NCBI RefSeq assembly: GCF_900659635.1
Contig: NZ_CAACVB010000013.1
Span: 1 to 64,000, forward strand
From: Actinomadura roseirufa
GTDB taxonomy: Bacteria; Actinomycetota; Actinomycetes; Streptosporangiales; Streptosporangiaceae
Length of the DNA: 64,000 nt
Direction of reading: 5' to 3'
Shown: in pieces, positions 55,324 to 64,000 of the stretch
Layout: every line of letters starts with the position of its first letter
Position numbering within the stretch: the first letter of the stretch is position 1
Notes under the pieces: model-generated
The model's database searches: none
What the model was told of the DNA's origin: nothing
Seen by the model: only the letters and a program-made list of their open reading frames with translations
Program-made: the position numbers and the translations under genes

Positions 55324-56676
55324 TCAGACTGTGCGGGCCGCTATCGCGGCGAAGGCCGCGACGACGGTGGCGGCCACGGCGAAGGCGGCGTGGTAGCCGC
55401 CGAGAGACAGGGCGGTGCTCCCGTCGCCGATCGCGACGAGCGCCGCCGGGCCGATGCCGCTGCCGACCTGGAGGGCGGTCGATGTCACCGCCGAGGCCGT
55501 GGCGCGCGCGGAGTCCGGGACGTCTCGTAGACCGGCGGCCGTGAGGGCGGGGAACGCCAGGCCCTGGCCGATGCCGGTGACGACGAGACCGGCGAGGATC
55601 GGCCACCGGTACGAACTGTGCTCGCTGGTGAGGCACCAGAGCGCGACGCCGCCACCGGTGAGGAGCAGGCCGGCGGTGAGCACTGTTCGCAGCCCGAAGC
55701 GGGGCAGCAGCCGTCCCGTGAGCACCGCCGTGCCCGCGACCGCGATGCTGACCGGCAGCACAGCGAGGCCCGAGGCGGCGGCCGTCATGCCGCGGACGTC
55801 CTGCAGGTAGAGCGGGACGAAGAACAGCGATCCCGTGACGCAGAAATAGAACGCGACCGCGCCGGCGGCCGCCAGTCGGACCGAACGGAGCCGCAGCAGT
55901 GCCCGGTCGAGCAGGGCCGGCCGGCCGGCGCGGCCCCGCCACCACCACAGCACCGCGAAGCCGGCCGCCGCCGCCAGCGCGGGCGTCCCCATCGCCGAAG
56001 CGTGCATGGTCAGGTCCGCGCCGAGGATCAGCAGCGCGATCGAAGCGGTCAGTGAGACCGCCCCGAGCACGTCCACGCGCTCGGGGCGTTCGGTGCGGAC
56101 GGACGGCACCAGCCAGGAGGCGGCGACGGCGGCGAGCGCGATCGCCGCCTGCACGCCGAACACCCAGCGCCAGCCTGTCGAGCTCGTCAGAACCCCGCCG
56201 AGTACGAGTCCCGCGCCATAGGCGGCGGCCTGCGCCGAGGAGAAGACCCCGAGCGCCCGCTCCCGCGCGGGACCCGCCGGATACACGTCGGTGACCAGTG
56301 CCGTCGCGGCCGGCAGCGTGATCGCGGCACCGGCACCCTGCACGACGCGCCCTGCCGCGACCGCCCAGAAGGCCGGGGCCGCCAGGGCCATCACCGCTCC
56401 GGCCGCCAGCACCAGGAGCCCGGCGACCAGGACCCGGCGGCGCGGGAACCGGTCCGCCAGCGCACCGCCGCCGAGCAGCAGGCCCGCGAACGCGAGCGCG
56501 TACCCGGTGACCGCCCAGGATAGGCTCTGCGCGGACGCGGACCACTCCCGTCCGATCGCCGGCAGGGCGCTGTTGATGACGGCCACGCCTCCGGCGTCCA
56601 GTCCCGCCGCGAGGCTGAGGACGGCCAAGGGTACGGCGGACGCCTTCGCCGGCGGGGCCGGTCTTTCTGTGATCAT
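55324..56676 (-). CDS. MFS efflux transporter, DHA2-like
   Basis: The 450-residue membrane protein has about 12-14 helices, the MFS motif A in loop 2-3 (GGGALADRFPRRRVLV, about 70-85), the motif C-like GAGLVLGGVLTSSTGWRWVF (about 154-173) of exporters, and a long hydrophobic second half. It probably expels a drug or antibiotic by proton antiport. It is divergent from an XRE-type regulator whose ligand domain often responds to small molecules, so the pair may be an inducible resistance unit. Confidence 0.85.
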   Translation of the reverse strand: MITERPAPPAKASAVPLAVLSLAAGLDAGGVAVINSALPAIGREWSASAQSLSWAVTGYALAFAGLLLGGGALADRFPRRRVLVAGLLVLAAGAVMALAAPAFWAVAAGRVVQGAGAAITLPAATALVTDVYPAGPARERALGVFSSAQAAAYGAGLVLGGVLTSSTGWRWVFGVQAAIALAAVAASWLVPSVRTERPERVDVLGAVSLTASIALLILGADLTMHASAMGTPALAAAAGFAVLWWWRGRAGRPALLDRALLRLRSVRLAAAGAVAFYFCVTGSLFFVPLYLQDVRGMTAAASGLAVLPVSIAVAGTAVLTGRLLPRFGLRTVLTAGLLLTGGGVALWCLTSEHSSYRWPILAGLVVTGIGQGLAFPALTAAGLRDVPDSARATASAVTSTALQVGSGIGPAALVAIGDGSTALSLGGYHAAFAVAATVVAAFAAIAARTV

Positions 56677-56788
56677 GGCGGCAGTCTTCTACCGGCCCGG
56701 TAAGGCCACCAGACACCGCTGAGGGGAGGCCCTCCCAGGGCCAGCTCCGAGCGGGACGCCCCAGTGCGGAGCGCAGATACTGGGTCTC

Positions 56789-57649
56789 ATGGCTGGAGAC
56801 GATTTGCCGGAGCTGGCGCACTTCCTGCGGACGCGGCGTGCCCGCCTGTCTCCGGAGCGCGCCGGATTGGATCCCGCGGGCGTCCGGCGGCTCCCGGGCC
56901 TGCGCCGGTCCGAGGTGGCGGCCCTCGCGGGCATCAGTCCCGAGTACTACACCCGCCTTGAGCAGGGTCGGCAGCGTCGCCCTTCGCGGGATGTCGTGGA
57001 CGCCCTGGCCGCCGCGCTCCGCCTCGACCAGGATGAGCACCGCCATCTTCGGCGCCTCGCCGAGCGCCCGTCACGCCCGGCCCCGTCCTCCGGTACGCCG
57101 GCCGTTTCGGAGACGACGCGGCGGCTGCTGCGGTCCGTCAAGCCGTGGCCGGCATATGTCGTCAGCCCGCTGCGGGACGTCCTGGCATGGAATGACGCGG
57201 CCGCGTGGCTCCTCACCGACTTCTCCGAACTGCCCGCCGGACGGTGCAATCTGGCCTGGTTCGCATTCTGCGACCCACGCGCCCAGGACCTCTACGTGGA
57301 CTGGGAGGGCGTCGCGGCGGGAAACGCCCACCGCCTCCGCGACGCTCTCGCGGCGGACCCGTACAGCGAACGCGGCGCCGAACTGGTCGCCGCTCTTACC
57401 GCTGAAAGTCCCGCATTCGCCGAGAGATGGGAACGGCACGATGTGCGGGGCCCGAATACCGGCCGGAAGGAACTCACGCACCCGGAGGCGGGACCGCTCA
57501 CCCTCGACTACGCCAACTACCTCCAGCCGGGAGCGGACCACCTGGAACTGGTCGTGATGACGGCCCCCGAGGGCTCTGCGTCGTACCGTGCCCTGATCCG
57601 CCGGTTCTCGGTGGGCGCGGCCCTGGCGCCGGAGGCACGCTCTGCCTGA
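56789..57649 (+). CDS. XRE-family regulator with MmyB-like ligand domain
   Basis: The 286-residue protein has a helix-turn-helix (about 8-75; LRRSEVAALAGISPEYYTRLEQGR) and a C-terminal MmyB-type domain (about 105-275; WNDAAAWLLTDFSELP near 130 and a late LDYANYLQPG). The family is common in actinomycetes next to SDR or MFS genes. A -10 element GATACT (56776-56781) ends seven bases before the ATG, so the transcript is probably leaderless. The gap to the divergent MFS gene is 112 bases. Confidence 0.88.
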   Translation: MAGDDLPELAHFLRTRRARLSPERAGLDPAGVRRLPGLRRSEVAALAGISPEYYTRLEQGRQRRPSRDVVDALAAALRLDQDEHRHLRRLAERPSRPAPSSGTPAVSETTRRLLRSVKPWPAYVVSPLRDVLAWNDAAAWLLTDFSELPAGRCNLAWFAFCDPRAQDLYVDWEGVAAGNAHRLRDALAADPYSERGAELVAALTAESPAFAERWERHDVRGPNTGRKELTHPEAGPLTLDYANYLQPGADHLELVVMTAPEGSASYRALIRRFSVGAALAPEARSA

Positions 57650-58219
57650 CCAGCGTCAGCGGGCCGGGCCCGTGCCGTTGGCTGCGGCGGACAGAGGCCG
57701 GTCACGGTCACTTCTTTCTCAATGACTCGAACCAGTGTGGGCGACGCGTTGGCGGGCGGTGGGACGGCGGTGGCTGGCGGCGGCGCTCTCGGTCGTCCCG
57801 GCTACTTCTTTGCTCCGACGATCAATACGGGGGTGCCGAAGGTGGCTGGCTGGTCGGCGTGAAGTGGTTCGGCCGGGACCTGCCCGTCATTCCTTTTCGT
57901 GACGTCGGCGGGGGAGCGGGGTCACATTTCGCTGGCTTTCGTCGGGGGCGGCGGTCCCGGCCCGGTACCGCCGCCCCCGGATTTACCAAGGGGGGCCGCG
58001 CGCTGGGGCGTCGTAGCCGACGCCACCTTGGCGAATCCCGGATACGCAGTCCGGGCCGTCCTCACGCGGTGTCGGGGACGACTCCTCTAACGCCCAGCCC
58101 CCGGGCTTAACGGGAGGTCTATCGAGGCAGGCCCCGCCCCTGACCTCCGACTGCATCGCTGATGACCGTCCCAGCGATGAATGGAGCGACCTCGGTTAGT
58201 CCACCAATGCGTCGGCCGG
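57650..58219. other. 570-base gap without a recognisable gene
   Basis: The stretch between the XRE gene and the convergent LLM gene has only short frames. It holds a strong hairpin (57943-57979) and small GC-rich palindromes near 58095-58110, which would end transcripts from both sides. Confidence 0.55.
57943..57979. terminator. GC-rich hairpin downstream of the XRE gene
   Basis: A 13-bp perfect stem (57943-57955 with 57967-57979) closes an 11-base loop. Confidence 0.5.
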
Positions 58220-59131
58220 TCAGCGTTGGTCCGTGGTGAACTCGAAGGTCGGGTTCCGCCGGGCACCCACCCGCTCAAGCGCCTCGGCCAGCAGATGGAC
58301 CTGGTCCAGGGAGGGGTCGGCCGGGTAGAGCACCACGTCGTCGACGCCCGCGTCCGCCAGGCTGATGAGCTCCTTGAGCAGGCGCTCGTCGGAGTCGAGC
58401 GAGTCGGCGCGGACCGGCTCGTAGTACGGCGACTCCTCGGAGCCGTAGTAGTGGGCCACGTACTCGTCGGTGAGCCGGGCGGCGTCGGGGCCGCAGCAGA
58501 AGTAGCGGCCGGTGAGGATGTGCGGCTTACCGGGCCGGCCGGCCTCGGCCCATGCGCCGGTGACGCCCTGGATGCCGTTCACCAGCAGGTCCAAGCTCAG
58601 CAACGGCGCCACCCAGCCCTCGCCGACGCGGGCGGCGCGGGCGTAGGGCGCGGGGGCCAGGCCGCCGATGAGCAGCTTGGGGCGGCCCTCGCCGGGCAGC
58701 GGGGTGGGGCCGGAGGCGCTGGTGACCTCACCGTCCCAGACGCGGCGCATCTCGGTCAGGGCATCGTCGAAGATCTTGCCGTGGCCGTTCGCCGGAGCGC
58801 CGCTGAGGGCGAAGTCGTCCGGCCAGCCCCCGATGCCGAGGCCCGCCGTGAGCCGGCCCTCCGAGATCAGGTCGACCGTGGCGAGCTGCTTGGCGAACAG
58901 GATCGGGTTCCCCCGCCAGCCGACGTTCAGCACGCTGGTGAAAAGCTGGACGCGCTCGGTCACCGCCGCGGCGATGCCGAGGACGACCAGCGGGTCGAGG
59001 ATGTCGTAGACCAGGCGGTCGATGGATCCCAGGGAGTGGAAGCCGAGGCGCTCGCTGTCCTCTGCCCACTGCTTGACCTCCCGTGGGGGACGTCCGGGCA
59101 CGGCGTTCGGCAGGCCGATTCCAATCTTCAC
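58220..59131 (-). CDS. LLM-class (luciferase-like) monooxygenase
   Basis: The 303-residue TIM-barrel protein has the bacterial luciferase-like fold: IGLPNAVPG start, ATVDLISEGRLTAGLGIGGWPDDF (about 84-107), and LIGGLAPAPYARAARVGEGW (about 153). Such enzymes use F420 or FMN; in actinomycetes F420 is common. Substrate is unknown. It has no partner gene; the neighbouring DNA on its 5' side is intergenic and holds an integrase relic. Confidence 0.85.
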   Translation of the reverse strand: MKIGIGLPNAVPGRPPREVKQWAEDSERLGFHSLGSIDRLVYDILDPLVVLGIAAAVTERVQLFTSVLNVGWRGNPILFAKQLATVDLISEGRLTAGLGIGGWPDDFALSGAPANGHGKIFDDALTEMRRVWDGEVTSASGPTPLPGEGRPKLLIGGLAPAPYARAARVGEGWVAPLLSLDLLVNGIQGVTGAWAEAGRPGKPHILTGRYFCCGPDAARLTDEYVAHYYGSEESPYYEPVRADSLDSDERLLKELISLADAGVDDVVLYPADPSLDQVHLLAEALERVGARRNPTFEFTTDQR

Positions 59132-59487
59132 GAGTACTCCATCTCAGCCAGGGTCTCACTGGGACGCAACGATTCGGACAGTCGATTTCGGGCCGTCCTC
59201 ATGCACCCGGCGGGCGCACAGACGTGACGATATGCAGCTGGATCGGCATCGGTCTTGTAAGGATCGGACACGCTCGCCGGAGTCCGTAAAGCCGCTACCC
59301 GGGGAGTTCCCTGGACACGAAGGGCCAATCTGGCCATCGACCACGTGGTCCGCTCGCAGAAGCCTGACGGTCCGGCGCGAGCACCTGGACCACCGTCCGG
59401 CGCAGCGCGAACCGGTGTGAGCCCGGGCGGGCGCTCGGGTGGGGGTGGTTGGTAAGGAGCGCGCGCAGTGAGTTCAGGCGGTGTCGT
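59132..59487. other. gap upstream of the LLM gene, no gene seen
   Basis: About 350 bases have only short frames with no domain or ribosome site. The LLM promoter must lie here; I see no clear -10/-35 pair. Confidence 0.45.
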
Positions 59488-59692
59488 GGTCAGGGACTTG
59501 GATGGACGTCCGGGCCGGCCTGGGGGTTCTGCAGAGTCCGTCTGCTGGCCCGCTCAGTCTCGCGGGCCAAGCACACCTAGTCGGCGTCGTTGGCGGATTA
59601 CTCGCGCAGCTTGCGTGCCCGGCTTACGGGCGAGGATCCGCTTGGCTTTGACGGTGTTGGCCGCCCGTCCGGGCAGACTGTACTGGAGCCGG
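59488..59692 (-). pseudogene. relic of an integrase homologous to the 37836-39092 integrase
   Basis: Blocks of this stretch match the integrase gene almost base for base: GTCAGGGACTTGGA and GGACGTCCGG near 59490-59515 match 38490-38520, and GGGCGAGGATCCGCTTGG, then GTTGACGGTGTTGG-type sequence and CCGCCCGTCCG near 59630-59670, match 38728-38775. About 85 bases and a further short piece are deleted between the blocks, and stops interrupt every frame. It is the footprint of an earlier related element or of recombination with the resident one. Confidence 0.75.
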
Positions 59693-60649
59693 GATCGGGG
59701 ACACCGAACTCGCGTTGTTCAGGAGGAGCTGCGGCTTGCCGAGGCCGGACGCCGGGACGGTCCACGTCTGGTTCGTACCGTCGCTGAGCTGGAGCGTGTA
59801 GGCGATGGTGTGGGCGTCCAGCCAGACGGGCTGGTCGTCGACGCTGCGGGTCTCGCCGAGCGGAGCGGTCTTCAACGTGGCGAGGTCGAGCGTCGACAGG
59901 CGCCAGCCGCGCTTGGGGTCGCCGGCGATCGCGGACTTGAAGGCCAGGTGGGTGCCGTCCGGTGACAGGGACGGGCATTCGACGTTGGGCGCGAGCGTCC
60001 GGACCGTCCCGGCCGCGAAGTCTCCCTGGACGAGGTAGCGCCCGCCGCCCGTGGACAGGGTCGCGTAGAACCGGTTGTCGTCGGCGGCGAACGTGATGCC
60101 CCAGAGGTTGACGTCCCGGTTCCGGTACGGGGCGCCGTCCTTGGTGATCGCGAAGTCCTCCAGGGACGTGACGAGGCGTCCGGTCCGCGTGTCCAGGACG
60201 CCCGCCCGGGTGGAGAACCCCGTGGTCGCATAGCTGTGGCCGTCGATGAAGAGCGTCCAGGCGACCATCCGTCCGGAGGGCGACACCCGCAGCCGGTTGG
60301 GGAACCCGGTGAGCGGGACGCGCCGCCGCTGGTGCAGCCCGGCGTCCATGACGACCAGCGCGCCCGCGCTCAGCGCGCCGACCGGACGCAGGCAGGCGAC
60401 CGTGCCGGCGGCGGCGTAGGCCCGGTCGCACTCCACCGGGGTCACCCGCCGCGATCTCGGCGGGGACGTGTAGGACAGCCGGCCGTTGGTGAGGAACTGG
60501 AGCCGCCGGCCGTCGGCGGTCTCGTCGCCGGAGGTCCGGCCCTCGGCGGGCGCGGGCTCCGCGCCGCGCGACACCGTGTAGGCGACGGCCAAGGCGGCGA
60601 GCAGCACGGCCGTGGCCGTCAGGACGATGACGCGGGAGCGCGTGTTCAA
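59624..60649 (-). CDS. TolB-like beta-propeller protein with one N-terminal membrane anchor
   Basis: From TTG 60649 the 341 residues start with a signal anchor (about 5-27), then WD40/TolB-like blades with repeated LSPDGTHLAF and VSPSGRMVAW motifs. The TTG overlaps the stop of the MFS gene by four bases (TTGA), so translation is coupled; there is no better start. The last 23 residues or so (from about 59692) are encoded by the integrase relic, so the natural C-terminus seems to be replaced. Function is unknown; such proteins usually lie outside the membrane. It is the last gene of a three-gene operon. Confidence 0.7.
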   Translation of the reverse strand: MNTRSRVIVLTATAVLLAALAVAYTVSRGAEPAPAEGRTSGDETADGRRLQFLTNGRLSYTSPPRSRRVTPVECDRAYAAAGTVACLRPVGALSAGALVVMDAGLHQRRRVPLTGFPNRLRVSPSGRMVAWTLFIDGHSYATTGFSTRAGVLDTRTGRLVTSLEDFAITKDGAPYRNRDVNLWGITFAADDNRFYATLSTGGGRYLVQGDFAAGTVRTLAPNVECPSLSPDGTHLAFKSAIAGDPKRGWRLSTLDLATLKTAPLGETRSVDDQPVWLDAHTIAYTLQLSDGTNQTWTVPASGLGKPQLLLNNASSVSPIPAPVQSARTGGQHRQSQADPRP

Positions 60650-61872
60650 GGAGTGGCCCTTTCTGGCGTACGGAGCACGACGGCCGTCCCGGCGAGGGCG
60701 ATGACGCTGACGACGGCGGCGGCCAGCAGCGCGGAACGGGTGCCCCACACCTGCCAGGCCACCCCGAACAGCACGGACGAGAACAGGTAGGCCAGCGCCT
60801 GCCCGCTCTGCACGAGCGCGATGCCGGTCGTCCGGAGGCCCGCCGGGAGCAGCGGGCCGGCGAGCGCCATCAGGCCGCCGTCGGTGGCGGCGTAGAACGT
60901 CCCGTGCAGGACGACGGCGGCGCCGGCGAGCCAGAGCCCGCCGCCGGACGTGAGGCCGAGCAGCAGGTAGGCGGCGGTGAGCGTCAGGTAGCCGCCGAGC
61001 ACGACGGGGAGCCGTCCGGCCCGGTCGGCGAGCAGGCCGAGGGGAGTGGCGAGCAGGAGGTAGACGCCGCTGGTGGCGACGGCGAGCAGCGGGAACCAGC
61101 CGAGTGCGAGGTCCGCGCGCTCGGTGACCAGAAGGTAGGTGAAACCATCCCCGATGGTGGCCAGCCCGAGCAGGAACGAGGCGGGGACCAGCCGCCGGGC
61201 GGCGGGCCCGCGCAGCAGCTCCCGCCAGCGCGGCGCTTCGCGGGACGGCTTCGGTCCCGGCCTGTCGCGGACGAACAGCACGAGCACCATGACGCCGAGG
61301 AGCGCGACGCAGAAGCTCGTCATGATGACGGAGTCGTAGGAGCCCGGCGCGGCGGCGAGGACGGCGAGCGCGACGAGCGGACCGGCGAACGCCCCGGCGG
61401 CGTCCATGGTCCGGTGGACGCCGAACGCCCGGCCGAGCCGGTCGGGCGGCGTGGACAGGGTGATGAGGGCGTCCCGCGGGGCGGTGCGCAGGCCCTTGCC
61501 CGCGCGGTCCGCGGTGATCGCCAGGCCGATCCCGGCGGCGGAGCCCGCCGCGGCGAGCAGGCCGAGCTTGGCCACGGCGGACGCGCCGTACCCGAGCAGC
61601 GCCACCGGCTTGCGCCGGTCGACGCGGTCGGCCGCGTACCCGCCGGCGAGGCGGAGCAGGACGGTCGCGCCCGTGTAGAGCCCGTCGATCGCCCCGTAGG
61701 CGGCCGGGCCGAACTGGAGTCCGACCACCAGGTAGAGCGGCAGGATCGCGGTGACCATCTCGGCGGAGACGTCCGTGATCAGGCTGACGGCGCCGAGGGC
61801 GACCACGTTGGCGGCGACCGGGCCCGCGCGGCGGCGGCCCCCGGCCGGGCGGGTGAGGGTGGAAAGGTACAC
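60646..61872 (-). CDS. MFS transporter
   Basis: The 408-residue protein has 12 predicted helices and an MFS motif A-like GGYAADRVDRRKPVALLGYG (about 75-94), repeated in the second half as LGLLADRAGRLPVVLGG. The conserved GKGLRTAPRDALI between helices 4 and 5 is typical of an uncharacterised MFS group with metal or drug substrates. I chose GTG 61872: AAGGAG lies five bases upstream, whereas ATG 61923 lies before a hairpin and overlaps the phosphatase stop. It sits between a secreted phosphatase and a TolB-like protein. Confidence 0.8.
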   Translation of the reverse strand: MYLSTLTRPAGGRRRAGPVAANVVALGAVSLITDVSAEMVTAILPLYLVVGLQFGPAAYGAIDGLYTGATVLLRLAGGYAADRVDRRKPVALLGYGASAVAKLGLLAAAGSAAGIGLAITADRAGKGLRTAPRDALITLSTPPDRLGRAFGVHRTMDAAGAFAGPLVALAVLAAAPGSYDSVIMTSFCVALLGVMVLVLFVRDRPGPKPSREAPRWRELLRGPAARRLVPASFLLGLATIGDGFTYLLVTERADLALGWFPLLAVATSGVYLLLATPLGLLADRAGRLPVVLGGYLTLTAAYLLLGLTSGGGLWLAGAAVVLHGTFYAATDGGLMALAGPLLPAGLRTTGIALVQSGQALAYLFSSVLFGVAWQVWGTRSALLAAAVVSVIALAGTAVVLRTPERATP

Positions 61873-61890
61873 GCCGGCTCCTTGAGGAGG

Positions 61891-61914
61891 GCCCGGCGCG
61901 ACGCCGCGCCGGGC
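61891..61914 (-). terminator. hairpin between the metallophosphatase and MFS genes
   Basis: A 10-bp perfect stem (61891-61900 with 61905-61914) closes a 4-base loop between the phosphatase stop and the MFS ribosome site. It may lower expression of the two downstream genes. Confidence 0.6.
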
Positions 61915-61922
61915 CCCGGACA

Positions 61923-62828
61923 TCAGTGGCAGTTGGTCGTGCCGCTGTCGGCGTAGGTCTTTCCGGCCTGTGGGACGAACTGCCAGTCGTAGCTGCCGGC
62001 GTGCAGCGTCAGCTTGAGGACGCCGTAGGTGTCGCTGTTGCGGGCCTGGCTGTTCGGCTGGATGGTGCCGAACGAGTAGTGGCTCGCCCCGCCCATCCCG
62101 GCGACGAACTCGCGGACGCCGCGCGCGGGATCGGCGGCGCCGCTCGGGTTCATCGGCGCGAACCGCTCGTACTGGTGGTTGTGGCCGGTGACGATCACGT
62201 CCGCGTTGTTGTCGTAGAGCGCCTGCACCAGCGGGGCCACGGCGGTGCTGGGGGCGTGGTTGGCGCCGGACGTCCACCGCGGGTGGTGCCAGTAGGCGAT
62301 GGTGCAGGGCTTCGGGTTGGCGGCGAGGTCGGCCCGCAGCCACTGCTCCTGCGCGCCGCCCGCCGCGCAGCCGCCGCTGATCGACCCGCAGTTGGAGTTG
62401 AGGGCGACGACGTGCCAGCTGGCGCCGATGTCGTAGGAGTAGTAGCCCTTGGACGGGTCGCCCGCGGCGGCGCCGAAGTACCCGTAGTAGCCCGTGGCCC
62501 CGGCCGTGTTGTAGTCGTGGTTGCCGGGCGAGGGCCGGGTGCGCGCCTTGTGCCGTCCCCACGTGGGGTTGTAGTAGGTGTTGAACTCGCTGGTCGTGCC
62601 GCTGTCGTAGACGTTGTCGCCGGCGGTGAAGACCGTCCCGGCGATGTTGTCGAGCAGCGCCGCGGTGGCGGTGTCGCCGCTGCCGGAGTTGCTGATGTCG
62701 CCGGCGCCGACGAGGACCGGGTCGGCCGCCGCCGAGGCCGCGCCGCCGGGCAGCGTGAGCGCAGCGATCGAGGCGGCGCCGAGAACGCCCGTGAGGGCGA
62801 TCGCGACCTTGCTTCTGCTGGGGGTCAT
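61923..62828 (-). CDS. secreted metallophosphoesterase
   Basis: The 301-residue protein has a signal peptide (about 1-31, ending ASA-AA) and the calcineurin-like metal motifs GAGDIS (about 37), GDNVYDSG (about 62), GNHDY (about 87), HHP (about 163) and GHNHQYER (about 200). It resembles purple-acid-phosphatase-like or alkaline phosphatase D-type secreted enzymes that release phosphate. ATG 62828 has an AAGGAG site seven bases upstream; an upstream start at 62951 would put 41 residues before the signal peptide. First gene of the operon with the MFS and TolB-like genes. Confidence 0.88.
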   Translation of the reverse strand: MTPSRSKVAIALTGVLGAASIAALTLPGGAASAAADPVLVGAGDISNSGSGDTATAALLDNIAGTVFTAGDNVYDSGTTSEFNTYYNPTWGRHKARTRPSPGNHDYNTAGATGYYGYFGAAAGDPSKGYYSYDIGASWHVVALNSNCGSISGGCAAGGAQEQWLRADLAANPKPCTIAYWHHPRWTSGANHAPSTAVAPLVQALYDNNADVIVTGHNHQYERFAPMNPSGAADPARGVREFVAGMGGASHYSFGTIQPNSQARNSDTYGVLKLTLHAGSYDWQFVPQAGKTYADSGTTNCH

Positions 62829-63291
62829 GTCCACTCCTTTGCGGGAATTGGGCGCTCCGGACGGTAAGCCCGCCGTCACACATCCCGGCGATGCTCCGGC
62901 GAGCGGCCGCCATCCAGGGGATGAATGACGCCGGAGAATAAAGATCCGCAAAAAGAGAGAGTCAGTGATTGGGGCACCCCGCCGCCGGATGATCCCCGAA
63001 CCGGAAACTGAAAAGCATCATTTCCGGGATGATTTTCAGATGGCGGCATGAACCATTTCCATGGCGTCCGGCCCCGTATGCGCCAGGACGAGAGGACAGG
63101 CATGGGCGCGCCGCCCCCCGCCCTGGGGGCAGTTGCGTGTCCCGGCCCTTGAAAAGGGGGCGCGGGTCGCCGACCTTGCCGCCAGCCGGGCTTGGGCTCC
63201 TCGGCCGGGGTCGGGACGGCCGCCAACGTGATGCCCGGGGCGCCCGGTGGGCAGGATGTATGTTTCGTGCTACTTCGGAGCGGGTGCGGTC
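62829..63291. other. gap upstream of the metallophosphoesterase operon, no gene seen
   Basis: The 463 bases include an AT-richer stretch near 62930-63040 (AATAAAGATCC, AAAAAGAGAG) that is unusual for this DNA and is a likely promoter region for the operon. No PHO-box triplet like that of the alkaline phosphatase is evident. Confidence 0.45.
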
Positions 63292-63864
63292 CTAGGGGCG
63301 CCAGACGTATCGCTCATCGGCTGGGCCGGACGGCGCGGCGACTGGAAGAGTCCAGGACGGTGGTTCGACACCGCGGATCTTCACCGCCGGATTGATCAGA
63401 TGCAGCCGGTACACCAGGTCCCGGAAGTCCTCGCTTCCGGTAGTCCGGCTCTTGCGGTACTTGTGACGTGGGTCGGGGACGTAGGTCATGATCTGCCAAA
63501 TCCGGACCCCTCCGCCGTCCCACTGGATCCGGGCGAAGCCGAATCCGCTGCGGGCACCGGCCGACAGACTGATCGTGGTGAGGCGCCGCACGTCGACATC
63601 GATGTGCTGTCCGAATCCGGTGACGGTCAGGCGGCCTTCGCTCGACAACGCCACGTCCCGTGCGAGGAGGACGTTCGTGACAAGGAGCGATATGACGGTG
63701 TCAGCCGTGACGATGAGGGGGAACGGAGCGTCCGCCTCCACGGCGAGCCATTGCAGCGGAAACAAGGCAGAGATCACCAGAACCGCGACGATCAAACCGA
63801 TGCCTGCCGGGAGGTACGCCCGATAGTGAAGAGAGGCCCTTCCTGAATCGTCGCTCTGCGTCAT
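63292..63864 (-). CDS. membrane protein of unknown function, two membrane segments
   Basis: The 190-residue protein has two membrane helices near the N-terminus (about 15-40 and 45-65) and a soluble C-terminal domain that looks like a PH-like or DUF-type beta domain (GRLTVTGFGQHIDVDVRRLTTISL). I chose ATG 63864; TTG 63873 would add three residues. No close family is recognised. Codon bias is less GC-rich than in the neighbours but the frame is uninterrupted. Confidence 0.65.
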   Translation of the reverse strand: MTQSDDSGRASLHYRAYLPAGIGLIVAVLVISALFPLQWLAVEADAPFPLIVTADTVISLLVTNVLLARDVALSSEGRLTVTGFGQHIDVDVRRLTTISLSAGARSGFGFARIQWDGGGVRIWQIMTYVPDPRHKYRKSRTTGSEDFRDLVYRLHLINPAVKIRGVEPPSWTLPVAAPSGPADERYVWRP

Positions 63865-64000
63865 CGGCCCCAACTCCGCCGGGGCCGGAACCCCTCCACC
63901 GTCAGCTTACCGACGTGGTCCGTCATGTCAGCCCGACCTCCTATGCCGGCCAGAATATCCTCTCCGGCCTAGGAGGCGGAAGATCGATCGCGCCGGAAAG

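Noticed and set aside
61923-62951. Upstream start of the metallophosphoesterase at 62951
   Set aside because: It would place 41 residues before a clear signal peptide. ATG 62828 has a good ribosome site.

Overview
The window comes from a very GC-rich actinomycete chromosome. High G/C at third codon positions, GTG and TTG starts, several promoters that abut the start codon, an SsgB-type sporulation regulator (36418-36837), a polyphosphate glucokinase and an AICE-type integrated element all point to a sporulating filamentous actinobacterium. An Actinomadura or Streptosporangiales relative is my best guess, from gene style and not from any database match.

Left part (1-37600) is ordinary core and metabolic chromosome. 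A partial membrane protein and a dynamin-like GTPase are followed by a secreted phosphodiester glycosidase. Next comes a seven-gene sugar operon (4815-14410): DeoR regulator, GH4 glycosidase, PfkB kinase, lipoprotein binding protein, two ABC permeases and a secreted PIG-L deacetylase with carbohydrate-binding modules. A GntR regulator (14746-15483, minus) is divergent from a tightly overlapping myo-inositol operon iolG-iolE-iolC-aldolase-iolB-iolD (15635-22154); iolA is not in the window. A large LAL/LuxR regulator, three tRNAs (Val-GAC, Cys-GCA, Gly-GCC), an ArsR-like gene coupled to pabB-pabC, a PHP phosphoesterase coupled to a GH38 alpha-mannosidase, ppgK, an SDR-Gdx pair with a divergent TetR, sthA, ssgB and a small membrane protein follow.

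Middle part (37663-53700) is accessory DNA built on a tRNA-Val(CAC) gene. An 8.5-kb integrated element lies between two perfect 48-bp att repeats (37693-37740 and 46156-46203). It keeps a tyrosine integrase, a 5'-truncated DUF3987 replication-type gene, a 5'-truncated KorSA-like GntR gene joined to it head to head, one intact and one broken Nudix gene, and an intact 1087-residue NACHT-LRR protein. The transfer genes are gone, so it reads as a collapsed AICE whose best preserved cargo is an NLR-like, probably antiphage, protein. To its right is an older graveyard: the C-terminus of a second integrase, a three-repeat CRISPR-like array with an exact 67-bp period, a Tn3 transposase tail, a frameshifted PIN-domain gene, a recombinase tail, a broken matrixin protease, and IS630 and IS5 remnants.

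Right part (53700-64000) returns to ordinary chromosome: a secreted alkaline phosphatase with a PHO-box-like triplet upstream, an MFS efflux gene with a divergent XRE regulator, an LLM monooxygenase, and a secreted metallophosphatase-MFS-TolB-like operon whose last gene runs into a decayed second copy of the 37.8-39.1 kb integrase. A membrane protein of unknown function ends the window.
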